A stretch of DNA of 64,000 bases. Origin: CBDDIP01 sp965229005 (GTDB taxonomy: Bacteria; Actinomycetota; Acidimicrobiia; Acidimicrobiales; Ilumatobacteraceae). The stretch covers positions 310,001 to 374,000 of the forward strand of contig CBDDIP010000001.1 in NCBI GenBank assembly GCA_965229005.1, given 5' to 3'. Of this stretch, positions 47,822 through 56,038 are shown piece after piece. The position numbers and the translations under genes are program-made. Under the pieces are notes generated by a model that worked only from the letters and a program-made list of their open reading frames with translations, made no database searches and was not told the DNA's origin. Positions within the stretch are counted from its first letter, which is position 1. Every line of letters starts with the position of its first letter.

Positions 47822-50377
47822 TCAGCCCACCTTTGCAGCGCCCGCCGGAGCCGTCGCGACGCCTGTGCGGGTGGTGCTGGTGGAGGCGATGCCGGTCGCC
47901 GGTGCCTGCGGGGGTGCCTGCACATCATCGGTCACCGGCGGGTGGAAGCGGCGGAGGCGGTTGGCGTTCGTGACGACGGACAGGCTCGACGCGGCCATCG
48001 CCGCGGCGGCGATCATCGGGTTCAATCGCCAGCCGAGGATCGGATACAAGATGCCGGCCGCGATCGGAATGCCGAACGCGTTGAACCCGAACGCAAACCC
48101 GAGGTTCTGGCGGATGTTGCGCATCGTCGCCTTCGACAGTGCGATCGCGGTGACCAGCCCGGAGAGTTGGCCGGAGATGAGGGTGACGTCGGCGGCTTCA
48201 ATGGCGACGTCGGTGCCCGTGCCGATCGCGATGCCGACATCGGCTTGCGCCAACGCCGGGGCGTCATTGATGCCGTCGCCGACCATGCCGACGATTCGGC
48301 CCTCGGCCTGAAGGCGAGCGACCTCAGCTGCCTTGTCGCCCGGCAGGACCTCCGCGAGGACGCGATCGACACCGGCGGCGCGACCGATGGCCTCAGCTGT
48401 GCGCCGGTTGTCGCCGGTCAACATGACGACTTCGAGACCGAGCCGCCGCAGCGTGGCGACACTCGAGACGGCGTCGTTCTTGAGCGTGTCGGCGACAGCG
48501 ACCACGCCGGCGGGTGCGCCGTCGACGGCGACGAACATCGCCGTCTTGCCGTCAGCGGCCAGGCGTTCGACGTCTCCCGTCAGCGATGTCGTGTCGATGC
48601 CGGCGTCAGTCAGCAGGCGCTCGTTGCCGACGAGCACGACACGGCCGCTCACCGTTGCCGTGACGCCCTTGCCGGTGATCGATTCGAACGAGTCGACCTC
48701 GGCCAGCGCCAGGTCTCGTTCCCGGGCCGCAGTCACGATTGCCTCGGCGAGCGGGTGTTCCGACCGAGTCTCGGACGACGCAACGAGGGCCAGGAGAGCC
48801 GCTTCGTCGAACGAGCCAACGCTCACGATGTCCGTCAGTTCGGGGTGTCCCTTGGTGAGGGTGCCGGTCTTGTCGAGAATGAGCACGTCCAGCTTGTGCG
48901 CAGTCTCGAGGGCCTCGGCAGACTTGATCAGCACGCCCGCCTCAGCACCCTTGCCGGTGGCGACCATGATCGATAGTGGTGTCGCAATTCCGAGCGCGCA
49001 TGGGCAGGCGATGATCAGCACCGCGACTGCGGCAACGAGGGCGAACTGGAACGCGGGAGTGGGCCCGACGTCGAACCAGACCACGAACGTTGCGATCCCG
49101 ATGAACAGAACGGCAGGCACGAACCAGCGGGCGACCGCGTCGGCCAGCCGTTGGATGGGGGCCTTCGACGTCTGGGCCTGGCGGACCAGTTGCACGATCT
49201 GGGCGAGCATGCTGTCGCGACCGACTCGCGTTGCCCGCATGCGAAACGAACCGGTCTGGTTCAGCGTCGCGCCGATCACTATGTCGCCCTGTGCCTTGGT
49301 GACCGGCATCGATTCGCCCGTCACCATCGACTCGTCAAGACTCGAATGCCCATCGATGATCTCACCGTCGACCGGCACCTTCTCGCCCGGACGCACCACG
49401 ACCACGTCGCCGGCCACCACCTGCTCGACCGGCACCTCGACGGTGACACCATTGCGTTCGAGACGCGCCGTGCGGGGCTGCAACCCGATCAGGCGACGGA
49501 TGGCCTCACCCGTGCCGGCCTTGGCCCGTGCTTCGAGGAGCCGCCCGAGCAGGATCAACGTGATGATCACGCCGACTGCTTCGAAGTAGACATCGCGCAC
49601 GTCCGCAGGCACAACGCTGGGGGCGATCGTGACGACGGTGCTGTACCCGAACGCCGCGACAGTCCCAAGCGTGATCAGACTGTTCATGTCCGCGGCGCGG
49701 TGCGCCAGCGCGAGCCAACCCGTGCGATGGATCGGCCAACCGACCCACACCATCACCGGCGCGATCAGGGCCAATTGCAACCACCGGTTCATCAGCACCA
49801 TCGGAATCCACTCGAGCCCGAACAGGTCACGGCCCATCACGGCGAACAACACCGGCGCCGTCAACACCCCACCCAGCAGCAGCCGCCACGACAGATCAGA
49901 CACCTCCCGCCGGCGGGCCACGGCCTCCACGTCCTCACCGCCAGCCGAGGTGCTCGGCTCATCGAGGGCTGGCTCCATGCCCGAACTCGGTGGCACAGTC
50001 GACTCGCCTTCGACCTGGACGGCGCCGTGGATCATGTTCATCCCGCACGAGAACTCGAATGGCCCCGGATGGCTCGGCGTGAACTCGATCGTCGTCGCGG
50101 AGAACGGCGGCAGGAACCGGCGTAGGCCGAGCTCGGAGAACACCACGTTCGATGAACAGTCACCGTCCTCCTGGCGATCGAACACGATCCTCAACGGCAC
50201 GCCCGTCCGAGCTCGGATCATCGACGGGCTGTAACCGCCGCGAACGACGACACGCACCTCCTGATATCCGGCCTCCTCCACCGCCTCGGTCGCCACCTGC
50301 GAACGGAAGAAGAACCGCGCCAGGACCGCAATGCTCACCGCTCCCACGATCGTCACAACCAATTGCATTGTCGTCAT
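47822..50377 (-). CDS. P1B copper-type ATPase with N-terminal cupredoxin-like domain
   Basis: 851 residues from the ATG at 50377 (GGAGG five bases before; an upstream ATG at 50398 is possible). Residues 1-22 form a membrane helix. Residues about 38-125 form a cupredoxin-like domain with Cys74 and the metal loop FSCGMNMIHG (Cys111, Met113, Met115, His117). The pump follows: actuator MVTGESMPVTK, metal motif ACPCALGIATP near 459, DKTGTLTKG near 498, SEHPLAEAI, GDGINDAPALAQADVGIAIG. Cu(I) is the likely cargo. The domain sits outside the membrane, so it may accept exported copper. First gene of the operon with two FtsX permeases and the YHS-ATPase. Confidence 0.94.
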   Translation of the reverse strand: MTTMQLVVTIVGAVSIAVLARFFFRSQVATEAVEEAGYQEVRVVVRGGYSPSMIRARTGVPLRIVFDRQEDGDCSSNVVFSELGLRRFLPPFSATTIEFTPSHPGPFEFSCGMNMIHGAVQVEGESTVPPSSGMEPALDEPSTSAGGEDVEAVARRREVSDLSWRLLLGGVLTAPVLFAVMGRDLFGLEWIPMVLMNRWLQLALIAPVMVWVGWPIHRTGWLALAHRAADMNSLITLGTVAAFGYSTVVTIAPSVVPADVRDVYFEAVGVIITLILLGRLLEARAKAGTGEAIRRLIGLQPRTARLERNGVTVEVPVEQVVAGDVVVVRPGEKVPVDGEIIDGHSSLDESMVTGESMPVTKAQGDIVIGATLNQTGSFRMRATRVGRDSMLAQIVQLVRQAQTSKAPIQRLADAVARWFVPAVLFIGIATFVVWFDVGPTPAFQFALVAAVAVLIIACPCALGIATPLSIMVATGKGAEAGVLIKSAEALETAHKLDVLILDKTGTLTKGHPELTDIVSVGSFDEAALLALVASSETRSEHPLAEAIVTAARERDLALAEVDSFESITGKGVTATVSGRVVLVGNERLLTDAGIDTTSLTGDVERLAADGKTAMFVAVDGAPAGVVAVADTLKNDAVSSVATLRRLGLEVVMLTGDNRRTAEAIGRAAGVDRVLAEVLPGDKAAEVARLQAEGRIVGMVGDGINDAPALAQADVGIAIGTGTDVAIEAADVTLISGQLSGLVTAIALSKATMRNIRQNLGFAFGFNAFGIPIAAGILYPILGWRLNPMIAAAAMAASSLSVVTNANRLRRFHPPVTDDVQAPPQAPATGIASTSTTRTGVATAPAGAAKVG

Positions 50378-50424
50378 CACAACCTCCAGCGAGCTCATCG
50401 CCTCAGTTGCAGTGTGCTCCCCGA

Positions 50425-50439
50425 TACCCCAAGGGGGTA
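50425..50439. promoter_or_regulatory. CsoR box between the cupredoxin-ATPase operon and DUF2933/csoR2
   Basis: TACCCCAAGGGGGTA, the fourth box of this type. It lies 48 bases upstream of the ATPase start on one side and 76 bases upstream of the DUF2933 start on the other, so it can serve both directions. Confidence 0.78.
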
Positions 50440-50514
50440 GGGCCTTTCGGCACTGGTTCGGACGAGCCGGCAGGCGGATGCTGAATCCAGAAGCCGAGCG
50501 AAGGGATGAGAGCC

Positions 50515-50760
50515 ATGAAGCACTCCAACCGAATGACCACCTACCTGATCGGTGCAGCAGTCCTTGCGGTCGTGATGATCGCCTTCGGCGCACCGGGCAT
50601 CTCGGTGGTGCCACTGCTGTTTGTCCTCGTCTGCCCGCTGATGATGTTCATGATGATGCGCGGGATGAACAGCAAGGACGGCCATGAGGACCACACTGGC
50701 CACGGCTGCGAACACGACCCGACCCGCAAGTCGGACACGACCGCTGGCCATCGGCCGTGA
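50515..50760 (+). CDS. DUF2933-type small membrane protein
   Basis: 81 residues from the ATG at 50515 (AAGGGA nine bases before; ATG 50506 possible). Two hydrophobic segments (YLIGAAVLAVVMIAFG and ISVVPLLFVLVCPLMMFMMMRGM) and a His-rich tail (GHEDHTGHGCEHD). The CPLMMFMMM stretch suits Cu(I). Related to the protein at 28744. Followed by the second csoR after 13 bases, in the divergent arrangement around the CsoR box. Confidence 0.83.
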   Translation: MKHSNRMTTYLIGAAVLAVVMIAFGAPGISVVPLLFVLVCPLMMFMMMRGMNSKDGHEDHTGHGCEHDPTRKSDTTAGHRP

Positions 50761-50773
50761 CAGGAGCAGATTG

Positions 50774-51058
50774 ATGCGCGGCTACACCATCCATCGAGAC
50801 GACTACATGGTCCGTCTCCGTCGCATCGAGGGGCAGGTCCGCGGGTTGCAGCGAATGATCGACTCTGATGAGTACTGCATCGACATCCTCACCCAACTGT
50901 CCTCGGTCACCGCAGCCCTGCAGAGCGTCGCAATCGGACTGGTCGACGAACATCTCCGCCACTGCGTCCTCGAAGCAGCGACCGCAGGCGACGACAACGC
51001 ACGCGACACGAAGCTGTCCGAAGCAGTCCAAGTCATCTCACGACTAGTACGCAGCTGA
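50774..51058 (+). CDS. Copper-sensing repressor CsoR (second copy)
   Basis: 94 residues. DUF156 fold: MVRLRRIEGQVRGLQRMIDSDEYCIDILTQLSSVTAALQSV (landmarks), Cu(I) ligands Cys35, His60 and Cys64 with the same spacing as the copy at 37970. The ATG follows AGGAG. About 55% identical to the first CsoR by eye. It likely acts on the box at 50425 and perhaps cross-regulates the others. Confidence 0.94.
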   Translation: MRGYTIHRDDYMVRLRRIEGQVRGLQRMIDSDEYCIDILTQLSSVTAALQSVAIGLVDEHLRHCVLEAATAGDDNARDTKLSEAVQVISRLVRS

Positions 51059-51482
51059 GCTTGGAGGGCCACTCGGCCGCCTGAACACTCCGAGCCCACG
51101 GTCTGACCCGTTCAACGGTGTGCTCCCCAGCCTCGTCCGATTTCCGCTAGCGAGAAGAGGTCTGCAGGAATCGTGCGAACCCAGGCATGGGCGAGCACAC
51201 ATCATTGGGCGTGCGGTGGCGACGCGCGTACAACCTCGCAGACGGAACGCATGTCGTTGACCTTTCGGTTCCCGACTCGAGATTCACGGTGACGTCCCCG
51301 CCCAAAGTGACTCGGGTGACGGGTCGGGAGCGCCGCCCGTCATCTCCTCCCAATCTCCTCCCAATGACAGAGGCAAATGGGGGTCACTCACGGTCACTGA
51401 AGGTCAATCTGAGCGGGGCAGGAACTCCTTGCGGATGGCTCTCGACCAGGTAATATCCCCTGGTAGAGAGCCGATTCGCAAA
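51059..51482. other. Right end of the island: no supported gene; phased repeats
   Basis: No convincing gene. It contains a tandem CTCCTCCCAAT duplication near 51343-51364 and three 10-bp phased units at 51382, 51392 and 51402, each starting GGTCA(C/A)T, about 80 bases before the tRNA fragment. Such helically phased repeats could be recombinase or excisionase arm sites. Confidence 0.5.
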
Positions 51483-51659
51483 GCGCCCCCGGTAGGAATC
51501 GAACCTACGACCTGCGGTTTAGGAATGCGGTCGAGTGGGTCTCAGCGAGTCTCCTTAAATCGCATCTGACCTGCTCAGCTTCGGTGTTCTCCTCGTCTGG
51601 TCTCGTTGAACATCGTGCAGTAGCGCGTGGTGGATGGACAAGTGGATGGACAACTTTCG
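51483..51659. repeat. Second 177-bp direct repeat: 3' half of tRNA-Arg(CCT) plus arm (att site)
   Basis: Same length and order as 15845-16021, with eight differences. Four of these lie in the T-arm and keep its pairing: the stem here is GTAGG/CCTAC instead of GCAGG/CCTGC, with a TTCGATT loop. The 5' half of the tRNA is again missing. The two GTGGATGGACAA copies are at 51630-51653. It marks the border between the metal island and the unit that carries the recombinase gene. Confidence 0.88.
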
Positions 51660-51874
51660 ACCCACGCGACCGCCCGCCCCGTTACTCAAGCGAGGTCTCA
51701 GAACGGGGCGTGACACAGCGTCTCGTAACCCAGGCCCTACTGCCTGTCCGGCTGCGAGCGGATGTTGGAGCGGCACGAAGCGGACCCATGCACACCGCAG
51801 GTTCCGTGCAGCCTTGATGTCTTGCACTGCTGGTCGGCGGGCGGGCAATTCAAGCGGTCGAATTTGGGACTACG

Positions 51875-52915
51875 TCACCCGAATGGGGCCGTGCCCCAGT
51901 CGGCCTGGTGCTCGTCGTTCTCTGAGATCCAGTGCTGGTCGCTGCCGTCGGGGGCGATCGTTTGCAATCCGGTGACGAACTCGCCTGTTGGGGTGAGTTC
52001 GAGGTGGCTGAACATGATCGTCGTGCCGTCGGGTGACCAGGTGGGGTTGTAGCTCTGCTCGAGACGGAGGGTTTCCAACTTTCGGACGCCCGTCGTGCCG
52101 TGGTCGCGGGTCAGCGACCGAAGGTTGGAGCCGTCGGCGTTGATGATCATTAGGCGGTTGGTGTGGCCGAGATGCTCGACGAAGGTGCCGATCACGATGC
52201 GGGTTCCGTCGGGTGACCAGTCTCCTTCGGCGGCGTGGATCCCCCATGGGGTGAGTCGGCGGATGCCGGTTCCGTCGGTGTTGATCGTGAACAGTGCGAG
52301 GTTGATGCCCTTCAGCGCCGAGCCGCCTTGCACGAACGTGCCGGTGGCTTGAGTGAACAGCAGCTTGCGGCCGTCGGGGGAGAATCGGGCGCTGCCTTGG
52401 TCGATGAGATCCGACGAGATCGTAGTGAGGCGTCGCTGGCCGGTGCCGTCCGGGTGCACGACGAACAGACCGAGCGATGTGGGCCAGTCCCCGGCATCGG
52501 AGTGGAAGGCGATGAGATCGCCGTCAGGTGACCAGGTCGGTTCACTGCTCCATCCGATCGACGCGGACACCTGGGTGACGCCGGTCCCGTCGGCGTTCAT
52601 CACGAAGATGTCGTTGATCGCACCGGTACCGGAGATGTCGCTGCGAGTGCTGGCGAACGCCAACCTGCGACCGTCGGGCGACCACACTGGAAAGGCGTTG
52701 TCGTACGGGCCATCGGTGATCTGATCGGCGGCTGTCATGTCCGGGTTGGCGGTCCAGATTTGCCAGTGACCTTCGTCGTCGTGGCGCATGAAGGCGATGC
52801 GTCCGTTGGCTCCCGGCGGGGTCGCCGATGTCACGGAGGCCGGGACGAGGCAGGCCGCGAAGATGAGTAGGACGGACGCCCAGCGGGTGCGCATCGAGCG
52901 AGTGAGCTGTTGCAT
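51875..52915 (-). CDS. Exported TolB-like beta-propeller protein (PD40 repeats)
   Basis: 346 residues. Signal peptide (RWASVLLIFAACLVPASVTSA). Five or more PD40 blades, each ending in a WSPDG or FSPDG turn: FPVWSPDGRRLAF, PTWSPDGDLIAF, ARFSPDGRKLLF, GDWSPDGTRIVIG, PTWSPDGTTIMF. In TolB the propeller mediates protein contacts at the cell envelope; no Tol system is visible here. It is likely to be a surface-binding protein related to the one at 56359 and to the WD40 part of the large kinase. First gene inside the second accessory unit on this strand. Confidence 0.88.
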   Translation of the reverse strand: MQQLTRSMRTRWASVLLIFAACLVPASVTSATPPGANGRIAFMRHDDEGHWQIWTANPDMTAADQITDGPYDNAFPVWSPDGRRLAFASTRSDISGTGAINDIFVMNADGTGVTQVSASIGWSSEPTWSPDGDLIAFHSDAGDWPTSLGLFVVHPDGTGQRRLTTISSDLIDQGSARFSPDGRKLLFTQATGTFVQGGSALKGINLALFTINTDGTGIRRLTPWGIHAAEGDWSPDGTRIVIGTFVEHLGHTNRLMIINADGSNLRSLTRDHGTTGVRKLETLRLEQSYNPTWSPDGTTIMFSHLELTPTGEFVTGLQTIAPDGSDQHWISENDEHQADWGTAPFG

Positions 52916-52954
52916 GGTGTCTCCTTGCCGTGTGTCGTTTGTTGGGTGACGTCG

Positions 52955-54160
52955 TCAGGTGGTCGGCCAAGTAGGGGCGAACACGAATGACTCGACGATC
53001 GGCATTGCCACCTCGGCCAACGCGTCGAACCCGGGATGGCCGCTGTCGTCGAGGGCGATCGAGACTGTGCGTCCGGGAAGCACATCGATCAGGATGAACC
53101 GCATGTGCTGGCCGGGAGAGACTCCGTAGTTGAACGGATCGGGATTCGACGTTCGGGAGACGATCAGAATGACGCCCCAGTCGCACACGGACGCTCCTTC
53201 GGCGATTTCGACGTCGACGACCTCGGCGGGGAGGCCTCCGATCGTCATCGTCGAGCGCGTCGCTTTGAGCGTCGGGAGAGCGGCCATCCAGGCGGCGATG
53301 TTCGCCGCTCCGGGCCCCACGGTCGGATCGGGTTGATCGGTCGGCCCGCGGCTGCAGTCGTCGGAGTCGGGGGCGGCGGCGGCGACGTCTGCCCACGACC
53401 GCAAGCCCCAGGCTGGCTCGGGGTCCCCGTCGATGCTCTTCTCGTAGTCGTCCGCACTTCCCAAGAACAGCGCGGCCTGCGAGTCGTAGGTCACGGCCCA
53501 ACCATCCGGCAGGGTGAAAGTGGCCTGGCCGTAGGTGAACTCGCCGTACGGGTTCCAGCGGTTCGTCGAGTAGGTGCCAGCCTCGACGATGCCGAGGCAG
53601 TTGCGGCCCTCCAGCTTGCATGCCGTGTGGGTCCATTGCCCCTCGATCGCTGCCTGGCGCGCTGCGCACTCGTCGTCGTCGGCGGTGAGCGTGAGCGTCG
53701 TGGCTTCTGGTGACAAGCTCCATCGGTAGCTGCCGACGGCGCCGTCGACGCAGTCCAGGACGTCGCCGACGAGCGTCATCTCGATCGTGTCGGCGTCGGT
53801 GGCGACCAGATCCGAGTCGAAGGCCTTCGGGTTGTCTGCGATGCCGGTCTCGTAGACGACGAACCCGTCGGAGATCTCGACGAACGCGGCTGCGGTCCCC
53901 GTGCCCAGGTTGCCGACCGCTCGAGGTGGGCCGACCCATCGGTCGACGAGCACCTCGGGAACTCCTCCGGACGCCGTGCTGACCGCGGTGGTAGGAACGC
54001 TGGTGGCTGCCGTTGTGGTTGCCGGCTCCGTCGACTCGACCTGTGCCACCTCGGTGCGGTCCGTCGCCGGAGCGGACGTGTCCGCATCGCTTCCGCATGC
54101 CCCGAGCATTCCGCTGAGCACAATCGCGATGATCACGATTCGGTGACCCCTGTTGGTCAT
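52955..54160 (-). CDS. Lipoprotein paralogous to the outer domain of the anti-sigma factor
   Basis: 401 residues. Lipobox LSGMLGACGS after a short signal; Thr/Ala-rich linker; then a domain with RWVG, GSYRWSLSPEATTLTLTADDDECAARQAAIEGQWTHTAC, CLGIVEAGTYSTNRWNPYGEFTYGQATFTLPDGW (landmarks). The same sequence order occurs in the protein at 54216 (GDYRWTLSPQATTLTLEAIDDECPDRAAALAGTWTHTDC, CLGFLEAGTY, YGQVIYTVPDGW). Thus it is the duplicated outer domain on a lipid anchor. It may compete for or present the ligand sensed by the anti-sigma factor. No known family name is recognised. Confidence 0.75.
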   Translation of the reverse strand: MTNRGHRIVIIAIVLSGMLGACGSDADTSAPATDRTEVAQVESTEPATTTAATSVPTTAVSTASGGVPEVLVDRWVGPPRAVGNLGTGTAAAFVEISDGFVVYETGIADNPKAFDSDLVATDADTIEMTLVGDVLDCVDGAVGSYRWSLSPEATTLTLTADDDECAARQAAIEGQWTHTACKLEGRNCLGIVEAGTYSTNRWNPYGEFTYGQATFTLPDGWAVTYDSQAALFLGSADDYEKSIDGDPEPAWGLRSWADVAAAAPDSDDCSRGPTDQPDPTVGPGAANIAAWMAALPTLKATRSTMTIGGLPAEVVDVEIAEGASVCDWGVILIVSRTSNPDPFNYGVSPGQHMRFILIDVLPGRTVSIALDDSGHPGFDALAEVAMPIVESFVFAPTWPTT

Positions 54161-54215
54161 GTCGTTCCCCTCTGCATTCGGTTGTGACAGCAGACGCCCT
54201 GGTCGGCGAAAACGC

Positions 54216-55478
54216 TCAGGGAGTGCCCGAGAGAACCATGGAGTCGATGACAGCAGCCGCCTCATCGAGCAGCGTGGCGTACGCTGCCGGGGAGCGATCG
54301 CTCGCGACCACCAGTGCCAGAGTGCGGTTGTCCGCGAGGTCGACGAGGACGATGCGCATCTGCTGGCCGCTGTTCATCGTCGCTGACCAGGAGATCACTG
54401 CCCCCGGCTTGGATGCAAGCACCGACGCCCCGCCATCGCAGATCAGTTCGTTCGCCGTGATCTCGATCGTCCGAGCCTCGAAGCCACCCACCTCAGTCAC
54501 CGCAGTGGTCGCCACGAGCCCCGGGGTCGACGCCACCGCGTCGACGATCACATCCATACCGCCTGTCCCCGACGGCGTCGCTGGGCAGTCCGTCGTGGTG
54601 GCAGCCGCATCAGCGAACAGGTACACCCCATGGATGCCCGTCTCGTCTCCATCGGGCGGCAGCAACGTGAGCCTGTCCTTGTCGTCGAGCGTGGATGTCC
54701 AACCATCAGGGACGGTGTAGATCACTTGGCCGTAGTCGTCGCTGTCGAAGGGATCGAAGTTCACCGACGCGTAGGTCCCGGCCTCGAGGAATCCGAGACA
54801 GTCGTCACCCCCCGTTGGGCAGTCGGTGTGCGTCCACGTTCCGGCAAGGGCAGCCGCCCGGTCTGGACACTCGTCGTCGATCGCCTCGAGCGTCAAGGTC
54901 GTCGCCTGCGGGGAGAGGGTCCAGCGGTAGTCCCCGGTTGCGCCAGCGACGCACCGCCCTACCTGGCCGGTCAGCCTCAACTCCAGCTCGCCAGGCTTCG
55001 CGACCGTGACATCGGAGGTGAAGTCGTTGACGATGCCGCCCGACGAATGCTCCAGGGTGACCCGATCCGCAGCGAACACGACGAACGCCGGCGCGGCGGG
55101 GGTCGGGGTGTTCACTGAAGGCGGCGTGGCCCCGACCCAGCGGTCGAGCAGTTCAGCGGGCAGCCCGGTCGGGGCGACCGTTGGGTTCGGCGCGACCGAG
55201 GTAGAGGGCGGAGTCGTCGCAGAAGGCGGAGTGTCACGACGAGCAATGGTCGTCAGCCCGACGACCAAGACGAGTGCGGCAGCCGCAGCGCCAACGAAGG
55301 CGGGCCACCTCCGACGCCGGTGCAGCGGCCGAGCCACAACCTCGACCGCGAGCTCGGCCTGCACGCCGTTGCTGGGTGACAGCGCTCGCGTCTGCAGCAC
55401 GTGGGCAATGTCACCTCGATACTTCGGTTCGTCGGGCGGACCAGCGCGAAGCGCCGCTTCAAGTTGTCGATCATCCAT
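54216..55478 (-). CDS. Putative transmembrane anti-sigma factor with large outer sensor domain
   Basis: 420 residues. About 55 cytoplasmic residues (MDDRQLEAALRAGPPDEPKYRGDIAHVL), one membrane helix (WPAFVGAAAAALVLVVGLTTIA), a Pro/Thr linker, and about 320 outer residues containing the domain shared with the lipoprotein at 52955. The start directly follows the sigma-factor stop (TGATG), the standard place of an anti-sigma gene. No canonical zinc anti-sigma HxxxCxxC motif is seen in the N-terminus, so the sigma-binding part is of an unrecognised kind. Confidence 0.75.
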   Translation of the reverse strand: MDDRQLEAALRAGPPDEPKYRGDIAHVLQTRALSPSNGVQAELAVEVVARPLHRRRRWPAFVGAAAAALVLVVGLTTIARRDTPPSATTPPSTSVAPNPTVAPTGLPAELLDRWVGATPPSVNTPTPAAPAFVVFAADRVTLEHSSGGIVNDFTSDVTVAKPGELELRLTGQVGRCVAGATGDYRWTLSPQATTLTLEAIDDECPDRAAALAGTWTHTDCPTGGDDCLGFLEAGTYASVNFDPFDSDDYGQVIYTVPDGWTSTLDDKDRLTLLPPDGDETGIHGVYLFADAAATTTDCPATPSGTGGMDVIVDAVASTPGLVATTAVTEVGGFEARTIEITANELICDGGASVLASKPGAVISWSATMNSGQQMRIVLVDLADNRTLALVVASDRSPAAYATLLDEAAAVIDSMVLSGTP

Positions 55479-56038
55479 CAGTCGGCCTCCTCACCGAGGC
55501 GGTTTCGCAACGTCGCGAGCGCCTGCGTGCAATGGCTCCGTGCAGCGCTGGCGGTGATACCCAACGTCATGCCGATTTCGTCGAACGCGAGATCGGCGCG
55601 AAAACGCAGAAACAGTACGGCGCGCTGGCGAGCTGGCAGGCGGCCAACTTCGGACCAAACCTGTTGACGCTCGACATCGGCACCTGGATCCTCGACCGCT
55701 GCGAGCCGCGGACGGGCGTTCATCAACCGCAAACCTCGTGCCGAGCGACGGTGCTCGTCCATGGCCAGCCGATATGCCACGTGAAACGTCCATGCCTTCC
55801 GATCCCCGATTGCTTGGCCGGCGCAGAGCGCATCGAGCAGACGCAGGAGCGACTCCTGGACCACATCCGCGGCGTCGTCGTCCTTCACGCCGAGGGTGCG
55901 GACGAAACCGAACAGGGTCTGACCGTGCGCCCCTTCGAAGGCGGCCACGAACCCGCCAGCCGTCCCAGAACCTCTGCCCACGGCCTCGCCCGTCACCTCA
56001 GCATCCGCGAACGTCACCGGGTCGCGCGCGATCAGCAT
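55478..56038 (-). CDS. ECF-type RNA polymerase sigma factor
   Basis: 186 residues. Region 2 is GFVAAFEGAHGQTLFGFVRTLGVKDDDAADVVQESLLRLL; region 4 is VGRLPARQRAVLFLRFRADLAFDEIGMTLGITASAARSHCTQALATLRNRL (both given as landmarks), with the HTH at ITASAARSHC. It directs transcription upon release by the membrane protein encoded next. A long upstream arm (about 28 residues) precedes region 2. Other targets cannot be named without its promoter consensus. Confidence 0.9.
   Translation of the reverse strand: MLIARDPVTFADAEVTGEAVGRGSGTAGGFVAAFEGAHGQTLFGFVRTLGVKDDDAADVVQESLLRLLDALCAGQAIGDRKAWTFHVAYRLAMDEHRRSARGLRLMNARPRLAAVEDPGADVERQQVWSEVGRLPARQRAVLFLRFRADLAFDEIGMTLGITASAARSHCTQALATLRNRLGEEAD

Noticed and set aside
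51187..51453. 88-residue frame at the right end of the island
   Set aside because: No ribosome site, no similarity, and it covers the repeat arrays; treated as non-coding.
51483..51570. Intact tRNA-Arg gene at the second repeat
   Set aside because: Same reason: only the 3' half is present and the sequence after the anticodon loop is element DNA.
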